From contig CM069438.1 of NCBI GenBank assembly GCA_035610365.1, positions 50,030,837-50,094,836 of the forward strand: a DNA stretch of 64,000 nt, read 5' to 3'. Made by a program: the position numbers and the translations under genes. Shown piece after piece: positions 14,815 to 28,250 of this stretch; within the stretch, counting starts at the first letter, position 1; the number at the start of each line of letters is the position of its first letter. The notes beneath the pieces were generated by a model, which was not told the DNA's origin, did not search any database, and saw only the letters and a list, made by a program, of their open reading frames with translations. Source of the DNA: Aquatica leii. Its lineage: Eukaryota > Arthropoda > Insecta > Coleoptera > Lampyridae.

Positions 14815-15480
14815 ACCAAAAGTCGTAATAAAGGTAACCGCTTTGGATTGGCAAATGTGATCATAGAGTACCCAAAAGTACACCCAATGGTGAACTATGT
14901 CCCACTTAATCCCTCCATAGGATACTCTTATACTGACCTTGCGTGTATGCAACGGTCAACCTTTTAGGATAGCCCGAAATTAACCGAAACGGACAACTTA
15001 TTGTCCACTTTTAAAGCTACTCTAAAGATACTTCTTTTTAGTTATTCATTGGTCAACTTGTTGGGCTAACCTAAAGTTAATCGAAATGCCCGGTGCATAG
15101 TTGAATTTTAAAACTACTAAAAAGATACCATTTTTTGTTTGCTCAACGTTCAACCTGTTAGGGTAATCTAAAGTTAATCGAAAGTGATTGTTAATGGTTG
15201 GTATTTAAAACTGCCTAAAAGATACTAATTTTTGTTTGCTTAACGTTCAACCCGTTAGGATAACTTAAAGTTAATCTAAATGGGTATTTTACTATTTAAT
15301 TTTAAAGCTGTTTAAAATATACAATTTTTGCACTTATTCAAGAATCAACCTGAAGTTAACTGTAAAAGATGTATAATTGTTGGATTTTAAAACTGCTTAA
15401 AAAATACTATTTTTTTAGTTGCTCAACGATTAATGGCTGTTTAACGGATATCTTATAGTTAACATTTGAAAATAAAACAC
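14815..15480 (+). repeat. Left sub-terminal repeat array of the 4-kb TIR element
   Basis: Four to five diverged units of about 110-120 bp. Each has a 'caaccNgttaggNtaa'-like core followed by 'ctaaagttaatcgaaa' and then a 'aaaagatac' block with 'ttttttgttt'. Examples begin near 15055, 15140, 15245 and 15345. In other transposons such arrays are transposase-binding sites; that role here is inference. Confidence 0.65.
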
Positions 15481-18139
15481 ATTAAAGTAAAGGTGCAAGT
15501 CTTGAAAAACAGATTTTATACGATACGATATAATACATATATATTTATTATTTATTTACAAATTTAAAAATATCTAAAATAAATGTCATCGCCTTTAACC
15601 CTTTTTCACACTTTTTCTCGATTTTCTAATCCACACCTTTGTCGCCACTAAAACGTCCATTTCTGTAGTTGTCGAAACTATTCATTTTACGGAAGCTGAA
15701 ATTAGAAAAAATACTTAACTAAACCACTAATATTCATATTTGATTTGATTTTTTACAGGGTTCCCAGCGATCTAGAAAATTGTAAAAAATCTGGGAATTT
15801 TAAAATCAGGGCAAACATGTAAAATTTAGAGAAAGCCTGTTTCTATGTCTTTTTGTATACTGACCGTTCATCTGCAATTATGAATTATGTGTTCTTTTGT
15901 TTTACCTTTATAACTGGAACTTTTAGTATAACACAATTACACGAAGTTAACACTCGACTTATACAACACGCACATCAACAAAACTTGAACGATTGTCTAG
16001 CAGGTAAAAAAAACGACGTTCAATTTTAAACTAGTCTTAAAAGAACCCGGTGGTTATTTAAATTACTATACCCATTCTCTCCCACTTCAACAACATAATT
16101 TTAAATTTTACAAACGGTGGGCGTTTGTTTAATGTTAATTCAATGATTCTTGAAATCTATTTTTGTTAAGTTTAAATTAACCCCGTAACGTGCATGCTCG
16201 AGTTAATTCTATTACGCTAAATGGGCCAAAATAGGCACGCTCGAATTAATTCAAGCGCTATCGCTATAGGAAACATAAGAAAAAAATGGTCTTTTTGATT
16301 TTTATTATTTACATCTGTCTTGTAAGCTATAAAATGTTAGAGTAATATTACTTTTCGTCCAGTTGTAAAACAAAGAAACGTTTTTTCTGAAAATTATTAT
16401 TGATTTAGTAGTGAAAGACTTTTTTTGTAATGTAATATGTAAAAATTATAAAACTGCAAAGATAAGTGTTTATAGACAGTTATTTTGTGTTTAGTTATTA
16501 CTTTTGGCCAAAATAAAGTTCAAAAACGTATTTTCTTAAATTTAAAAAAATGATTCTTTTGTGGTTTTTTTAAAAAAAAAGTGCTTTAAGAGGTTAAATA
16601 AGAAGTTGAGAATAATCAGTACAAATGTCATATCCTTATTGTTAACTGCGACATGAAAACTTAAGTTACAATTTTTTTTACGAAATTTAATTTTTTTTTA
16701 ATGATGGCTACATAATAAAAAACTGTTGAACACTTTTGACATTAATAATACTTTTTTACCGTTTATCGTGAATAAACTATCCTTTAATAAGAAACACTAA
16801 AATTTGCCTGTATTACGTTTTTAAAATTGGATATTGATGCGCATATAGCTCCTTTATGAGTCACAATATTAAAGAAGCTTAAATACAAAACTTGTTCGGT
16901 ATGTCTGTTTGGAAAAATTCATTTTTCTTATTTGCTATCAAGAGGCCAAGTTTATATTGTAATTGTTTAACGGATTTGTTAAAGCAGAAATTAATATTAA
17001 ACTCTGCTCAAAGTAATAACGATTTGTTTTAAAAAAATTTTGTCAGCATCGACAGAATGAGATTCTTTAAATGAAATTTCCGTTAAAACTGCAATATCTA
17101 AGAAAAAGACCTTGAATGGTCGAAGAGACCGACACAGGGATTAAAATATCTACGGCTATTGTTGGTGTCCAGTTGACACACAGCCGCAATGCAAAACAAG
17201 TTCTTAAACTAATCATTTACCGTAACGGATGAAACAAAAACGACAAAAAAAGTTTTTACAATGAACATTAAGATGCCATCGCGTTTATTAATACTTTCTC
17301 TTTAACCTGCTAAACGCCTTTGAAGAAAAACTTGATATTTTTTATCGATTTAAGGGCGATAATTTGAACTATTGTTAATACGATTTTGTATCGATCCACA
17401 TTACAAATTATAAAAAAGTTTGTTTAAAAAAAATAATTTTTAGGTTGAAATTAAATTTAAAAAATCATTAGGCTACAAACAAAAAAGAACAATGTTTATG
17501 ACGATAATCGGATTAAAATAGTACATTCCAGAAAACTGTTGTGCAAGGGTAATGGTGGAACTAAAATAAAGTTTTCTTCTAAGGATTTTATTGTTAGCCA
17601 ATTAGATTTTTATTATAAATGTAAGCAGTAACTAAACTTACAAACACTAATTAATAATAATCAATTACACTTACAACTCCACTAAAATGTTTCTTTTCAA
17701 ATACAAGTTTTTCTAAGATAATTAGTTTCAGCGTATACAACTACGGATCCTATATATACTTATAAGAATTACAACAAATAATTAGCGAAACAATGACTGC
17801 AGGTTCCATCTGTAGTGCTTTTAAATATTTTTAAAATAAGTGTTTGTCTATTTAAAAAAACATACCCTTGAATTTGTTGTAATTAGAGCTTACGGAGCGA
17901 CTAACTAACTTCTGACGATTTTGATCAATTCTTTAAAAATTCATAATCTGAAAACTAAGCGGTAATGCACAAAAAACCAAAATAAAGGTACTTTTTTGCC
18001 ATGAGAATCACCAAAAATCAGAAACGCAATTGGTAAACTCATTTCTTAGTTCCTCCTTGTAAGTCGTAATAATAGTAAGAGGTAACTATTAGAATATAGA
18101 AAAGTAATTTTGGTTTAGGGTGGTTTTTTTTCCGAGGAC

Positions 18140-18840
18140 GTTTTTCCGCGATACAGTCTTATTCTACACAAAAACATTCCACTAAAAGGTTAATTTTTAG
18201 GATTAACATAAAATTAACTTTTTAGAATGTCTGTTTCACAACTTTTATAGACATTGATTATAAAACTCACCGAAAATAACATTTATGTGGTTACTAAAAA
18301 GACATGTAGTCTCATTCTGTACTATAAAGCTACTAAAAACTTAATTTTTAGGATTAACAATAAATTAATTTTGTAGGATGTCAGTTGTATAACTTTTTCA
18401 AGACATTAATTAGAAATCTCTGAAAAGATATCGAAAAGTTAACTTATAGGGTTAGTAAAAAACAAGTAGTCTTATTTTATACTTGAAAGCTCTTAATAGG
18501 TTAATTTTTATGGTTACCATCAAGTTAACTTTTTAAAACGGCTTTTGAGTAACAATTAAAGTTGTATATTGAAAACTTATCCAAAAGTCAACCTCTGTGG
18601 GTAAGAAACGAGATAGGTCGCCATATTTTATACTTTAAGCTTATACAAAAAGTAACCATTACGTTTACAATTTGGCGTATTATTAGGAATAACTATTTGT
18701 TGTGAATAAGTTAACCATTAAGGACACGCGGTAGAACTAACTTTTATGAATGACTAAAAGGCACGATAAAGATACCACCTGCTTGTCAACTTTTCAGGTT
18801 AAAGTATGATCACTTTTTAGACAATTAAGGTTAACTTTGG
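18140..18840 (-). repeat. Right sub-terminal repeat array of the 4-kb TIR element
   Basis: Diverged units on the opposite strand with cores such as 'aggttaatttttaggatt' and 'aagttaactttttag', near 18185, 18335, 18440, 18495 and 18580. They mirror the left array in word content and orientation, which supports a single element bounded by 14797 and 18849. Confidence 0.6.
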
Positions 18841-18849
18841 TTATGTGGG

Positions 18850-21800
18850 ACCTAATTGTGGAAAGTAAAAATTTATCAGCGACAATTTCTAGTATTTATT
18901 GACAAGAAAAATAATTTTTTTAATATTTAAAAATAACAATAGGTTATAAATAAAACCTAAAAATTATTAACTAAAAAATAAAACAAACTGATAGTAATCA
19001 ACTATGTTTTATTCTTAAGAAATTGATAGATTTCTACAAAACAACGTATAAAGTCTTCAGTATTTAGTGACAAAAAATTTTTTTTTCAAGATTGAAAAAC
19101 ACTTCAAACAAAGAATCCAAAAATTAAAAAAAAGAATGTAAATATAACCTAAAAGCTATGGACTACATTTTTTTATATAAATTATGAAAACTATAAAATA
19201 CAACTTTGAATTTAAGTTAAAAAAATTAAAATAAAGAAAATAAGTAACATTATTAGTTTTATTTGCTAAAAATGTAAAGGGAAGTTTAGAAATATAAAAA
19301 ACTGAGTAATAAAACATTACGTTTCTTAACAAATTCATCTTTTGTTTCTAAATTCTAATATAATAAATAAATAAATAAAAAAAATAGGATTTTGTTTTAA
19401 AACATATTGAATAGAACTTAACTTTTAAAAAAATAAAAACTTCAGTTAAAATGATCCAAACCCAGTAGCTATTCTTAATTTAGAGTAAAAATTCTTGTTT
19501 TTATTTGTTGTATATATAATTGCGTTATTCTCCAAGTCTTCATTTTTGATGTCAAACTTTCAACGTTTTATTTTATTTTATAAATCAATTTTTTATCAAA
19601 ATCTTTAAATTGATAGCAAAAAATTCTTTTTTTTCAAAATTTTTACACAATTTATTTTAAGTTTTTTTAAAATAAATTGGAATCAATTTTAAATTTGTTT
19701 TACTTTTTTTATAGTTTAAATAACAAAACAAAGTATTTTCTTTATTTTTGTATTTGTAATTAAATGCATTTTAATTTTCTTCACTCTCTTTTCAATTTGT
19801 TTACTCAACGTAAATTCCATTCCAAAACTAGGCGCACTTAATTGTAGAAATTAAAAATTTATATGAGGCGATTTAAGTATTTAGTGACAAAAAATAAATA
19901 ATTTTTTTCAAAAGTTAAAAACGTTTAAAACAAAAAATAAGAAAAAGAAAATCTACATGAAAATGGATTAAAAAAACAGAAAAAAAACCTTAGATCTACA
20001 TAACGTTATCACTGTACGTATGACTATTTACTTAAATTTTATAGGTAAAGAAATAAACAACTACAAATATATGTATTTTTTAAAAAGGACTCTAAATTCG
20101 CAAACAAAATTGTTTTTTTTTGTTTTTTATTAAATATTGAACAAAGAGTAAATTGAATCCCAAAAGATTACAAACATTTGATTACGAGTTGACTAATTCC
20201 AGTATTTAGTGACAAAAACAAAAACACAACTTTTATCAAAATTTAAAAACTTCAAATAAGGAATAAAAAAAAAATCTACAAAAAAATTGTAAAATGTTTT
20301 TTAAAAAATAGGTAAAATCTAAAAGCTATCAACTAAATTTTTTTGAATAAATTATTTAAAGAATATTTTACAACTTAATTAAAAAACATTTAAAATAAAT
20401 AATAGAATTAGTTTTATTCGCTAAAAATTTAAAATAAAACAACGGAATAAAAAATGTCATCAATTATATTTTTTTCTTGGCAAATTGATCGTATTTTTAA
20501 GAAATATTAAAGTAATAATTTTTTCATCTTTTGATTTTTTAAATTTTAATTTTTGATGTTAAATCTTTACAGTTTAATTTTATTTAATAAGTCCATTTTT
20601 TCTTCCATTTTTACTAAAATCTTCAAATAGGCAGCATACTTTTATTTCAAATTTTTTTCACATTTTATTTTAAGTTTTTCGTAAATAAATTGAAATTAAT
20701 ATTTAGTTTGGTATATATATTTTTTAATTAACATTACATTAATAAATTTTATTTATTTTTTCAAATTATATTTAGAGGAATTTCTATTTTCTTCACACTT
20801 CTCTTCTCAATGTGTTTACTTAACGTTTGCAAATTTTTGTTTTTAGCTTGAATACACAGTTTAATTCAGTATGTTATTTTCTTTTCTATTCTTTATTAAA
20901 ACTTTCAAATTTCAACATTATTTAAAAGAAAATCTCCAAAATTATAAACAAAATTAACTTTGTTTTTAATTGAATACTGATACCAGAAGAGTAAATTTTA
21001 TTCCAAAAAAATAAAAACACAAAAATATTATAAAAAAAATATTTTACAACCTAAATTTTAAAAATATAATGTGTAACAGAAGTTTTTATTTATTAAAAAT
21101 TTAAAGTGAAGTAAAGAAATAAGAAAAGAAAAATTATTCTCTTAAAAAATAGATCCTTTTCTTTGCGAATTTTTAAAATAATAAATAAAGAAAAGGTAAA
21201 AATAAAAAATCAATCAATTTCGGTACAAAAATTAAAAGAAAATTAACGTGTTAAATAAACCTAAATACATAAAATTGAAAAAACTCAATAATTAAATAAA
21301 AGGGCAAGTTTTCCTTTAATAAATTAGAATTAAAATTAAGTTTGTATAATTACGGTTCTTTTAATTAAATAAAAGTAAGAAAATAAAGTAATTTATTTAT
21401 TTTTTTAATTTTTTAAGTAAGTAATTAAAAAAACATATTAAATTAAAAAAAATTAAAAGCATTGGTTGCAACAGTTCAAACCCAAAAACATTTTTGCTTT
21501 AGTGTAAAAACTCTTGTTTCTATTTATTTGTTCTGCGTCACAAGTTATTGTAAATTTTTGTTGTTGTAAATTTGATTATAGTTACTACTTGTTTGTTTTG
21601 TTTTCCAAGTCTCCATTTTTTATGTAAAATTTTCAACGTTTAATTTTATTTAATAAGTCAACTTTTTTTCCATTTTTCAAATCTTTAAAATAACAACAAA
21701 AAATATTTTTTTAATGTTTACCCATTTTGTTTTAAGTTTTTCTTAAATGAGTTGAAATCAATTTTAAGATTAATTAATTTTTCTTTTTTTAATTAAAATT

Positions 21801-22980
21801 AAATTAACAAAACCAAGTATTTTCCTATTTTTTTTATTTTTTTTTAATTGTAATTGAAAGCGTAATTTAAATGAGTAATTTTTTTTGTTCTTTACTAAAA
21901 CTTTTAAATTTTTGAAATAAAATCCTATTCAATTTTTCTTTACGTAACTTGTTTACTGTTTTTTTAATTTTTAATTTAATTTTGAATATGAGTTTTTGAT
22001 TTTATTTAACACATTAACTGTTTTTTCATTTTTTAAAGATAATCTTTTAATTTAGAAACAAAATTATCTTTTGTTTATTTTTGAATGAATATTGACATTA
22101 AAGAGTAAATTCTATTACAAAAAAGTAAAAATACTTAATTGTGGAAGATAAAAAATTATCAGAGACCATTGAGGTCGACAATTTCTAGTATTTATTGACA
22201 AGAAAAATAATTTTTTTTAATATTTAAAAAGATTTAAAACAAAGAATTAAAAAATTTGATAAAAAAAGTGAAAATAAAAAATAAAAAAATTAACTAAAAA
22301 ATAAAACAAACTGAGTAATCAACTATTTTTCAGTAGCTATTCTTACTTTAGTGTAAAAACTTTTGTTTTTATTTGTTGTTGTACATATAATTACTTTATT
22401 CTCTAAGTCTTCATTTTTGATGTCAAACTTTTAACGTTTATTTTTATTTTGTCAATTTTTTATCAAAATTTTTAAATTAATAGCAAAAAATTCTTTTTTT
22501 TTTTGAAAATTTTTACACAATTTATTTTAAGTTTTTCTTAAATAAATTGGAATCAGTTTTTAATTTGTTTCACTTTTTTTTAAGTTTAATTAACAAAACA
22601 AAGTATTTTCATTATGTTTGTATTTGGAATTGAATGCATTTTTATTTTCTTCACTCTCTTTTCAATTTGTTTACTCAACGTTTCACAAATTTTTGCTTTT
22701 AATTTAATGTGTTTAACAGTAAATTCCATTCCAAAACTCAGTGCGCTTAATTGTAGAAATTAAAATTTATAGGAGGCGATTTAAGTATTTAGTGACAAAA
22801 AATAAATAATTTTTTTTTTAAACTTAAAAACGTTTAAAACAAAACATAAGAAAAAAAATATACATGAAAATGGTTTAAAAAAACAGAAAAAAAATAAATC
22901 CTAACTCCTACATAACTGTACGTATGAATATTTACCTAAACTTAATACGTAAAAAAATAAACAACTACAAATGTATATAA
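18850..22980. repeat. Continuation of the AT-rich segmental repeats
   Basis: The right part of the repeat copy interrupted by the 4-kb element, followed by a further full copy (about 20070-22300). Shared markers include 'ccaaaactaggcgcacttaa' at 19820 (also near 9797 and 22730) and 'aataaacaactacaaatNta' at 20050 (also near 10030 and 22955). No gene is visible. Confidence 0.7.
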
Positions 22981-25075
22981 AATAATTCGTAATACTGGCA
23001 ACATTGTTAAAAAAATATTTAAATATTAGCACAATTAAAGGAAAGTATTACAATCTTGTTAGCAACACTTTACAGTACACTGCACAGTAACGTAACGAAC
23101 CAGTTTAGTACAAAACTATACTAACGACCTCTCGTGCACAGTACAAATTTATGGATCAGATATTCTCGTAAGAATATTTCAATTAACGACCAGGGTCTAA
23201 GCGAAAGTAAATAAACGATATAAACACGAAGATGACAAATTATGAAGGAAGTAGTTTATAATTTGAACCTCGAGGAAGTACAGAGCTTTAAAAAGCTCAA
23301 ATTGTTTTAGAAAAAACCGGAATTATAGAGAAGGTACATTTACATTTGAATTGCGCCATGTAATTACCAAGTGTAATCCAAATATTGACCTTTCTTTAAT
23401 GTATTTTACTACATATTTATTTTGTAATTACATAAATAGTACATAAAATTATTGATAATGTAACGTAGCGTAAAAATTGTTTCCAATTAAATATTGACAA
23501 ATAAAAACAAAAATTCCTTAAAACCTTTAAATTAAAAAAATATTTAAAAATAATTGTAAGTACGAAAAAGACAAATAGAACAATTTTAATTAGAGTTGCA
23601 TAACGTGTATCTGCTTTGCTACTTAAATCCAGATATTCATTAAAAGCTTAAACTAAAAGTCGTTTCAAAACTTTTTTTCCCCTAATATTTACTTCTTAAG
23701 AAATTCGATTTTCTTTAATTAACTGATTACAATGAAAGAAACTCAATTACTTAAGACCATATTTTGAACTTTAAAATAAAAGCAAATGGGCAAAGTTTCG
23801 CTCATTAAATGCCTTCAAAATTGAACACTTTCCTAGAAGTGTTAGAATAAAAATTCCACTACGAAAATATGAAACATATTTCAAAGAGATGAGAAAATTT
23901 TTGCCCGTTTATATTCGGCACGAAAATTAACGGATGCAGATGCCAAATAAGATAAGTAAATTGTGTTTTTAAAAATGTAATTAGATTTTTTGGGTTAGAT
24001 TTGGAACTTGAATAAAATTGTGGAAACGGTAGTGTTTGCAAGTCGTACACATGTTTTAAAATGCACGAAGAATAAAAGATTCCATGAACATCTAAATTGT
24101 TGCAGACACTTTATTACATTGTTCATTCAACTAGCGTACGTTCTAAAATTTGCATAACAGAATCTATTTTAATGTTCTATTTTGAATATTGTTTGTTGTC
24201 TTATTAAACAAGAAAAGTTTGCGGAAAATGCTGTTACAAATTATTTCTTTTCATTAATTTTATGGGGTTTGAAATGGGAAAGGTCCGCGAGAGTAAATTT
24301 CATATAAAATTAAGATTATTACAATTGCGTTGTTGTGTTTCAAAATAAGGATTACAAACAGTGGGCAATAAAACTAGGAATAAGCAATAAAGTGGCATGA
24401 ACTCAGCTTCTGTAAATGAGAATGCATTAGAATAAGATTGAAATAACTAAACAAATAGATTTGAAGAGGAAAGGTTAAATTTATGTAGGACAACATAGAT
24501 GAAACCCTTTAATGGTATCCATTTGGCTAATAATCTTGTTTTCTCAATAAACAGAGACAAATGGGTTCTTTTTATTTAGACAAGTTTGCGCTTTTACGTC
24601 GTTTTCTTACAAGTTTAACAGCAACAGCTGAGTAAATATTATTTGCAAAACATTTTTTTTTTCTATTTTTATATCATAGATCTGCTATTTACTGTGGCAA
24701 TTTGTTGTATTTGTTTTAATTTAATAATGCTTTTTAGTTTTCTTTTATCAAGGATGTTAAATCGATTTTTATTAGACCTTTTGGTTGTCTGCATCTCTAC
24801 ATTAGTGCGATTAGTGTCTTTGTTTGTCTTATATAAACAAAAACAGTGCTTGCACTTTTTGTTTGAAGTTAAATAATTTTTTTTGTACAGATAATTGATG
24901 TTACTAATTACTCTATCCGCTTTGGATAGTTATGCACTAAAACATTTGAATGTGCATGCAAATATGCACAAAAATACAAAAAATATCCGTTGAAATGTGT
25001 ACTTAAAATATCTGTCATTTATAATGGTACAAACTTAAAACCTAACATGAAAACACTTAATATGCACTAATTTTT
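22981..25075. other. AT-rich region, nothing recognised
   Basis: No protein family, RNA gene or clear repeat seen. A 77-codon plus-strand frame at 24643-24876 is hydrophobic and Phe/Leu-rich, as expected from T-rich DNA, and is not taken as a gene. Confidence 0.4.
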
Positions 25076-27535
25076 AACGGAATAAATAAAGATAAAAAAT
25101 GGGAATAATACAAATGGAAATGAGAAACTCAAGATAAACTCACAAAACGCGAATTGAAATACTAAAAAAAGAGATACAGAATAAAACAAATCATAATACA
25201 AGTAGTGGAAGATAAATAAAACAGATCAGAACTAGAATTTAAAAAAAAATTAAGAGTATAGTGCTCATAGACATGGAAGTTAAACGGGAAACGGAAAAAG
25301 AAATACAAGATTAGAACGGAAGGAAGAAGGAAGCATGAGAAACAAACCAATAATGATAGAACTATTACCATGGAACAAAAAACAGCTGAAAGCCGCGAAA
25401 AACCTAAAAAGAAAAAAAAATTGATAAACGAAGACTACCCAAAACAAATACAGGAAATATCAAAGAAACAAAAAACATTAGATACAATGCAAAAATACGA
25501 TATAACAAATGACAAGTTGAAAACAAAATCTACACGTTTCAGCAATTAGAGAGGATGGAATCAGTAGAAATAAATTCGAAAAGGACAAAGGAACGGATAA
25601 AAGAGAAAAGTAATAATGAAGAAAATGAAGATGGGGACAAAAATCTCTTCTCCCAAAGAAGATGAAGAAGACAAAGGAATAAAAAAAGAAATGAGAACAA
25701 TAACATACATTGCACGACGTCTAAAAAACAAAGAAAGGAGTAGATCAGGAAAATCGAAAAAAAGAAACAAAACTAAAAAGGGCAAGATAAATAAAATAAA
25801 AAAAATGGAGTAAATATAAAGGTAAAAATAGAAACATAGAGTATAACATTACTAAAAAATAAAGAACATGAACTATCATAAGAAATAGAAGAATTAAAAA
25901 TGCAACTGATAATAATAAGTAAGACAAAGAAAGGAGGAAATGGAAAAGTTAAAATAGGAAAATATAGTATATATTACTCTGGAATGGAGATGAGACAAAG
26001 AGCAAAAGGAGGAATAGGAATAATAGTAACGGAAGGAGTGGAAGCAAGAATAACTAAATTTTAGCCGATGTCGTCAAGAATAAAGTAAATAAAGATAGAA
26101 ATAGAAGAATCTTGGTACGTAATATTTCTATATGAAGTTGCAAAACACTCTACATGAAACTAAGTAAAAAAGTGAGTAAGCATGCTGATGGAAGACTGGA
26201 ATGCGAGGATAGGAAATGATAAAGACACAGGAATGAAGTGCATGGGTATATTGGAAGAAAGTTTAAAGAATAGAAATGGAGAAAGGATGAACAGATTTTG
26301 CCAAATAAACGATTTAATAATAAAAACAACCATTATCAGAAAAATACACTGACGGAAGTAAGAGAATAATAATAGACTACATAATATACAAAAAGGAAAC
26401 GAGACAAGAAATAAAGGAAATTAGGACGAAGAATAGAGCGGAAATAGAGACACATAAGCAACAACTAAATTGAAATGGAGGAAGATAGAGCAGATAGGGG
26501 AAATCATTATACTAGAATAGCAATAAAAAGACTAAAGTATGCAGATCTGAAGAAGAGGCACCAAGAAGAAACAGATAGTAAAGAGAAAAAAAAATGTTGT
26601 TGGAATCTAGAAGAATGATGGAACAAACTTAAAGATATTAAGAGTAGCAGAAGATATATGCGGAAGATCAAAAGTTAACAAATATAGGAAAAGAATAGGT
26701 TGGTGAAAAGATTTTGGAGATGAAATGGAGAAAAATTAAAAAGTAAATAAAAGAAGTTTCTGAAATAAAATAAGAGCCTTCAGAAACGATAAAAAAGACA
26801 CAAAAGACATAGAAGACAAGAATAACAAGCTAAGAGGCAATAATAGAAATTTGGAGGAAAAATTATAAAGATAAGTGCGGTAAAGAGGAACGAGCAATAC
26901 AAACGAAGGGTAGGACAAACGATATTAAATGGAGGACAATAATACCCAGACAGAAAAAATAAGAATAGATGAAATAGATGAAGTAGAAGAGGGACTAAGA
27001 AAAATCCGGATAGGAGAAGCGGGCGGTGCAGATAATATAGATCCAGAGATGGTAAAATTGTTAGGCACAAATGAAAGAAAATAGTTGCTGGAAATAATGA
27101 AGAAAACATAGAGGACAAACGTGACACTTAAAGAATGGGAAGAGAATTTGATAGTACCGATTCATAAAAAAGGGGATGAATTTGAGTGAAATAATTATAG
27201 AGATATATCGTTGTCTTTAGTGGAATTCAAACTATACACAAGAATGGTATAAGGCAGATTAAGGAGATAGAAGAAAAATTGAAAGAAGAGCAACCAACAT
27301 TTAGAAGAAAGAGACAAACTACGGATAATATTGCAATGGGAAAGCCGAGAATCTCATGGATGGAAGAGATAGGAAAAGATAGAAGTAAGACACTACAGCA
27401 AATCAAGAAGTTAGCAGCAGACCGGAAGATGTGGAAGAAATGAATAAATGAATATTAAAGAATACTACCTCCAACGCTCCGACAAGACATAAGGAGATAA
27501 CGAGAAGAAGAAGAAAAAGAAAAAAATTAAACGTT
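25076..27535 (+). pseudogene. Degenerate purine-rich LINE (RTE-like), internally deleted
   Basis: The sense strand is strongly A/G-rich. Recognisable pieces in order: an AP-endonuclease motif 'DWNARIGNDKDTG' near 26191; an RT entry 'EVEEGLRKIRIGEAGGAD' near 26980-27040; 'WEENLIVPIHKKGDE' near 27137-27180; an RT region 'EEQPTFRRKRQTTDNIA' near 27285-27335; then at once the C-terminal stretch 'SWMEEIGKDRSKTLQQIKK' with 'ADRKMWKKW' near 27355-27445. The catalytic RT palm (YADD region) is absent between the last two pieces, so there is an internal deletion. Many in-frame stops are present. The 3' end has a GAAGAAGAAG-type simple tail (27505-27530). The C-terminal 'W-DR-KW' pattern resembles RTE-type elements; exact clade uncertain. 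No function is expected. Confidence 0.75.
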
Positions 27536-27599
27536 CGTCATCACGTAGTTTTAAGACTTTGGGGACCGCCGTTTGCTGTCTTCGTAGTTCATCCAACCG

Positions 27600-28250
27600 C
27601 CCAAACTTTCTCTTAAAAATTACCTCATTTTTTTAGGGATTTTCAAGTTTTTATCTAAACAGTTTGCATGGGCGTAATCTTTTAGTGTTTGAAACAGGTT
27701 GTCTTGCGACTCCGATCTTAACTTTTCCAGAACCCCCGTACATGCCTATGAACCTATTTCATGGACTTGATTCTTGATTTCGGTTGTTATTACTTTTGTT
27801 TAGAATTAGTCTTGGGCGACATTGTCATTGCTATCAAACGGAGCTAGAAGATCGATATGGACCAGTTTTGGTTTACCTTTTGCCTTTTGCTGGTGTTCGG
27901 ATACGGTATATGACGTCATTAATAGGTTTTCCACGTTGTATTGTTTCATAGGCGTTTTGCGCTTTTTTGCTGCTGTATTTTCTGAGGCTCAGATCGTGTA
28001 CTAACGCTATCTTTTCGTTTTTTTGCAGTTCACTTAATAAAACTTCTCTTCCCTTTTTCTAGTGTCTTATCCACGCCAAAATGTTTTCCCAATATGACAT
28101 AAGACATAAGACTCTCGCTTTTGGCACTATTAAATGTGGTTTGTTCTCTGTGTCTTCTATGGGTTGCTTTAAAAGATTGTCTTATATTTTCAAGGAGTCT
28201 CACAGTGCTCAGTAAGCTTCGATGTCTTTTGCGTAAAGCACTCATTTCTT
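27600..28250 (-). mobile_element. Ty3/gypsy-type pol relict (integrase region)
   Basis: Fossil of an LTR retrotransposon pol on the minus strand. Three recognisable parts: a piece with 'HFGVDKTLEKG' near 28080-28060, resembling the integrase H2C2 zinc-binding region; a piece with 'PMKQYNV' near 27950, resembling the entry to the integrase core; and a piece with 'KGKPKLVHIDLLAPFD' near 27890-27840, resembling the integrase C-terminal tail. It is clearly broken and shortened, and no LTRs were found with it. It looks old. It lies between the two purine-rich LINEs. Confidence 0.65.

Larger units (their letters stand above)
14797..18849. mobile_element. 4.05 kb TIR element with sub-terminal repeat arrays (non-autonomous DNA transposon-like)
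   Basis: The ends are imperfect inverted repeats: CCCACACAGCCAAAAG at the left, and CCCACATAACCAAAG when the right end is read inverted. The element splits the AT-rich segmental repeat. Uninterrupted copies near 12300 and 22125 read 'aaaaatacttaattgtgg', while here the left flank ends 'aaaaatac' and the right flank begins 'acctaattgtgg'. This implies a 2-3 bp target duplication, AC or ACC. Both sub-terminal zones (14815-15480 and about 18140-18840) carry many diverged 100-130 bp repeats built on GTTAAC/GTAACC-type words, in roughly mirror orientation. The interior has no open frame of coding type and no recognised transposase, so it looks non-autonomous. Superfamily is not assignable; sub-terminal repeats with short target duplications are known in CACTA-type elements, but the end sequence does not decide it. 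Confidence 0.75.

Noticed and set aside
15735-15775. A splice-acceptor-like pyrimidine tract plus CAGGG inside the 4-kb TIR element
   Set aside because: T-rich tracts before AG are frequent by chance here, and no exon-like coding sequence follows.
25561-27127. Minus-strand hydrophobic open frames opposite the first LINE
   Set aside because: Pyrimidine-rich shadow of the purine-rich LINE strand.
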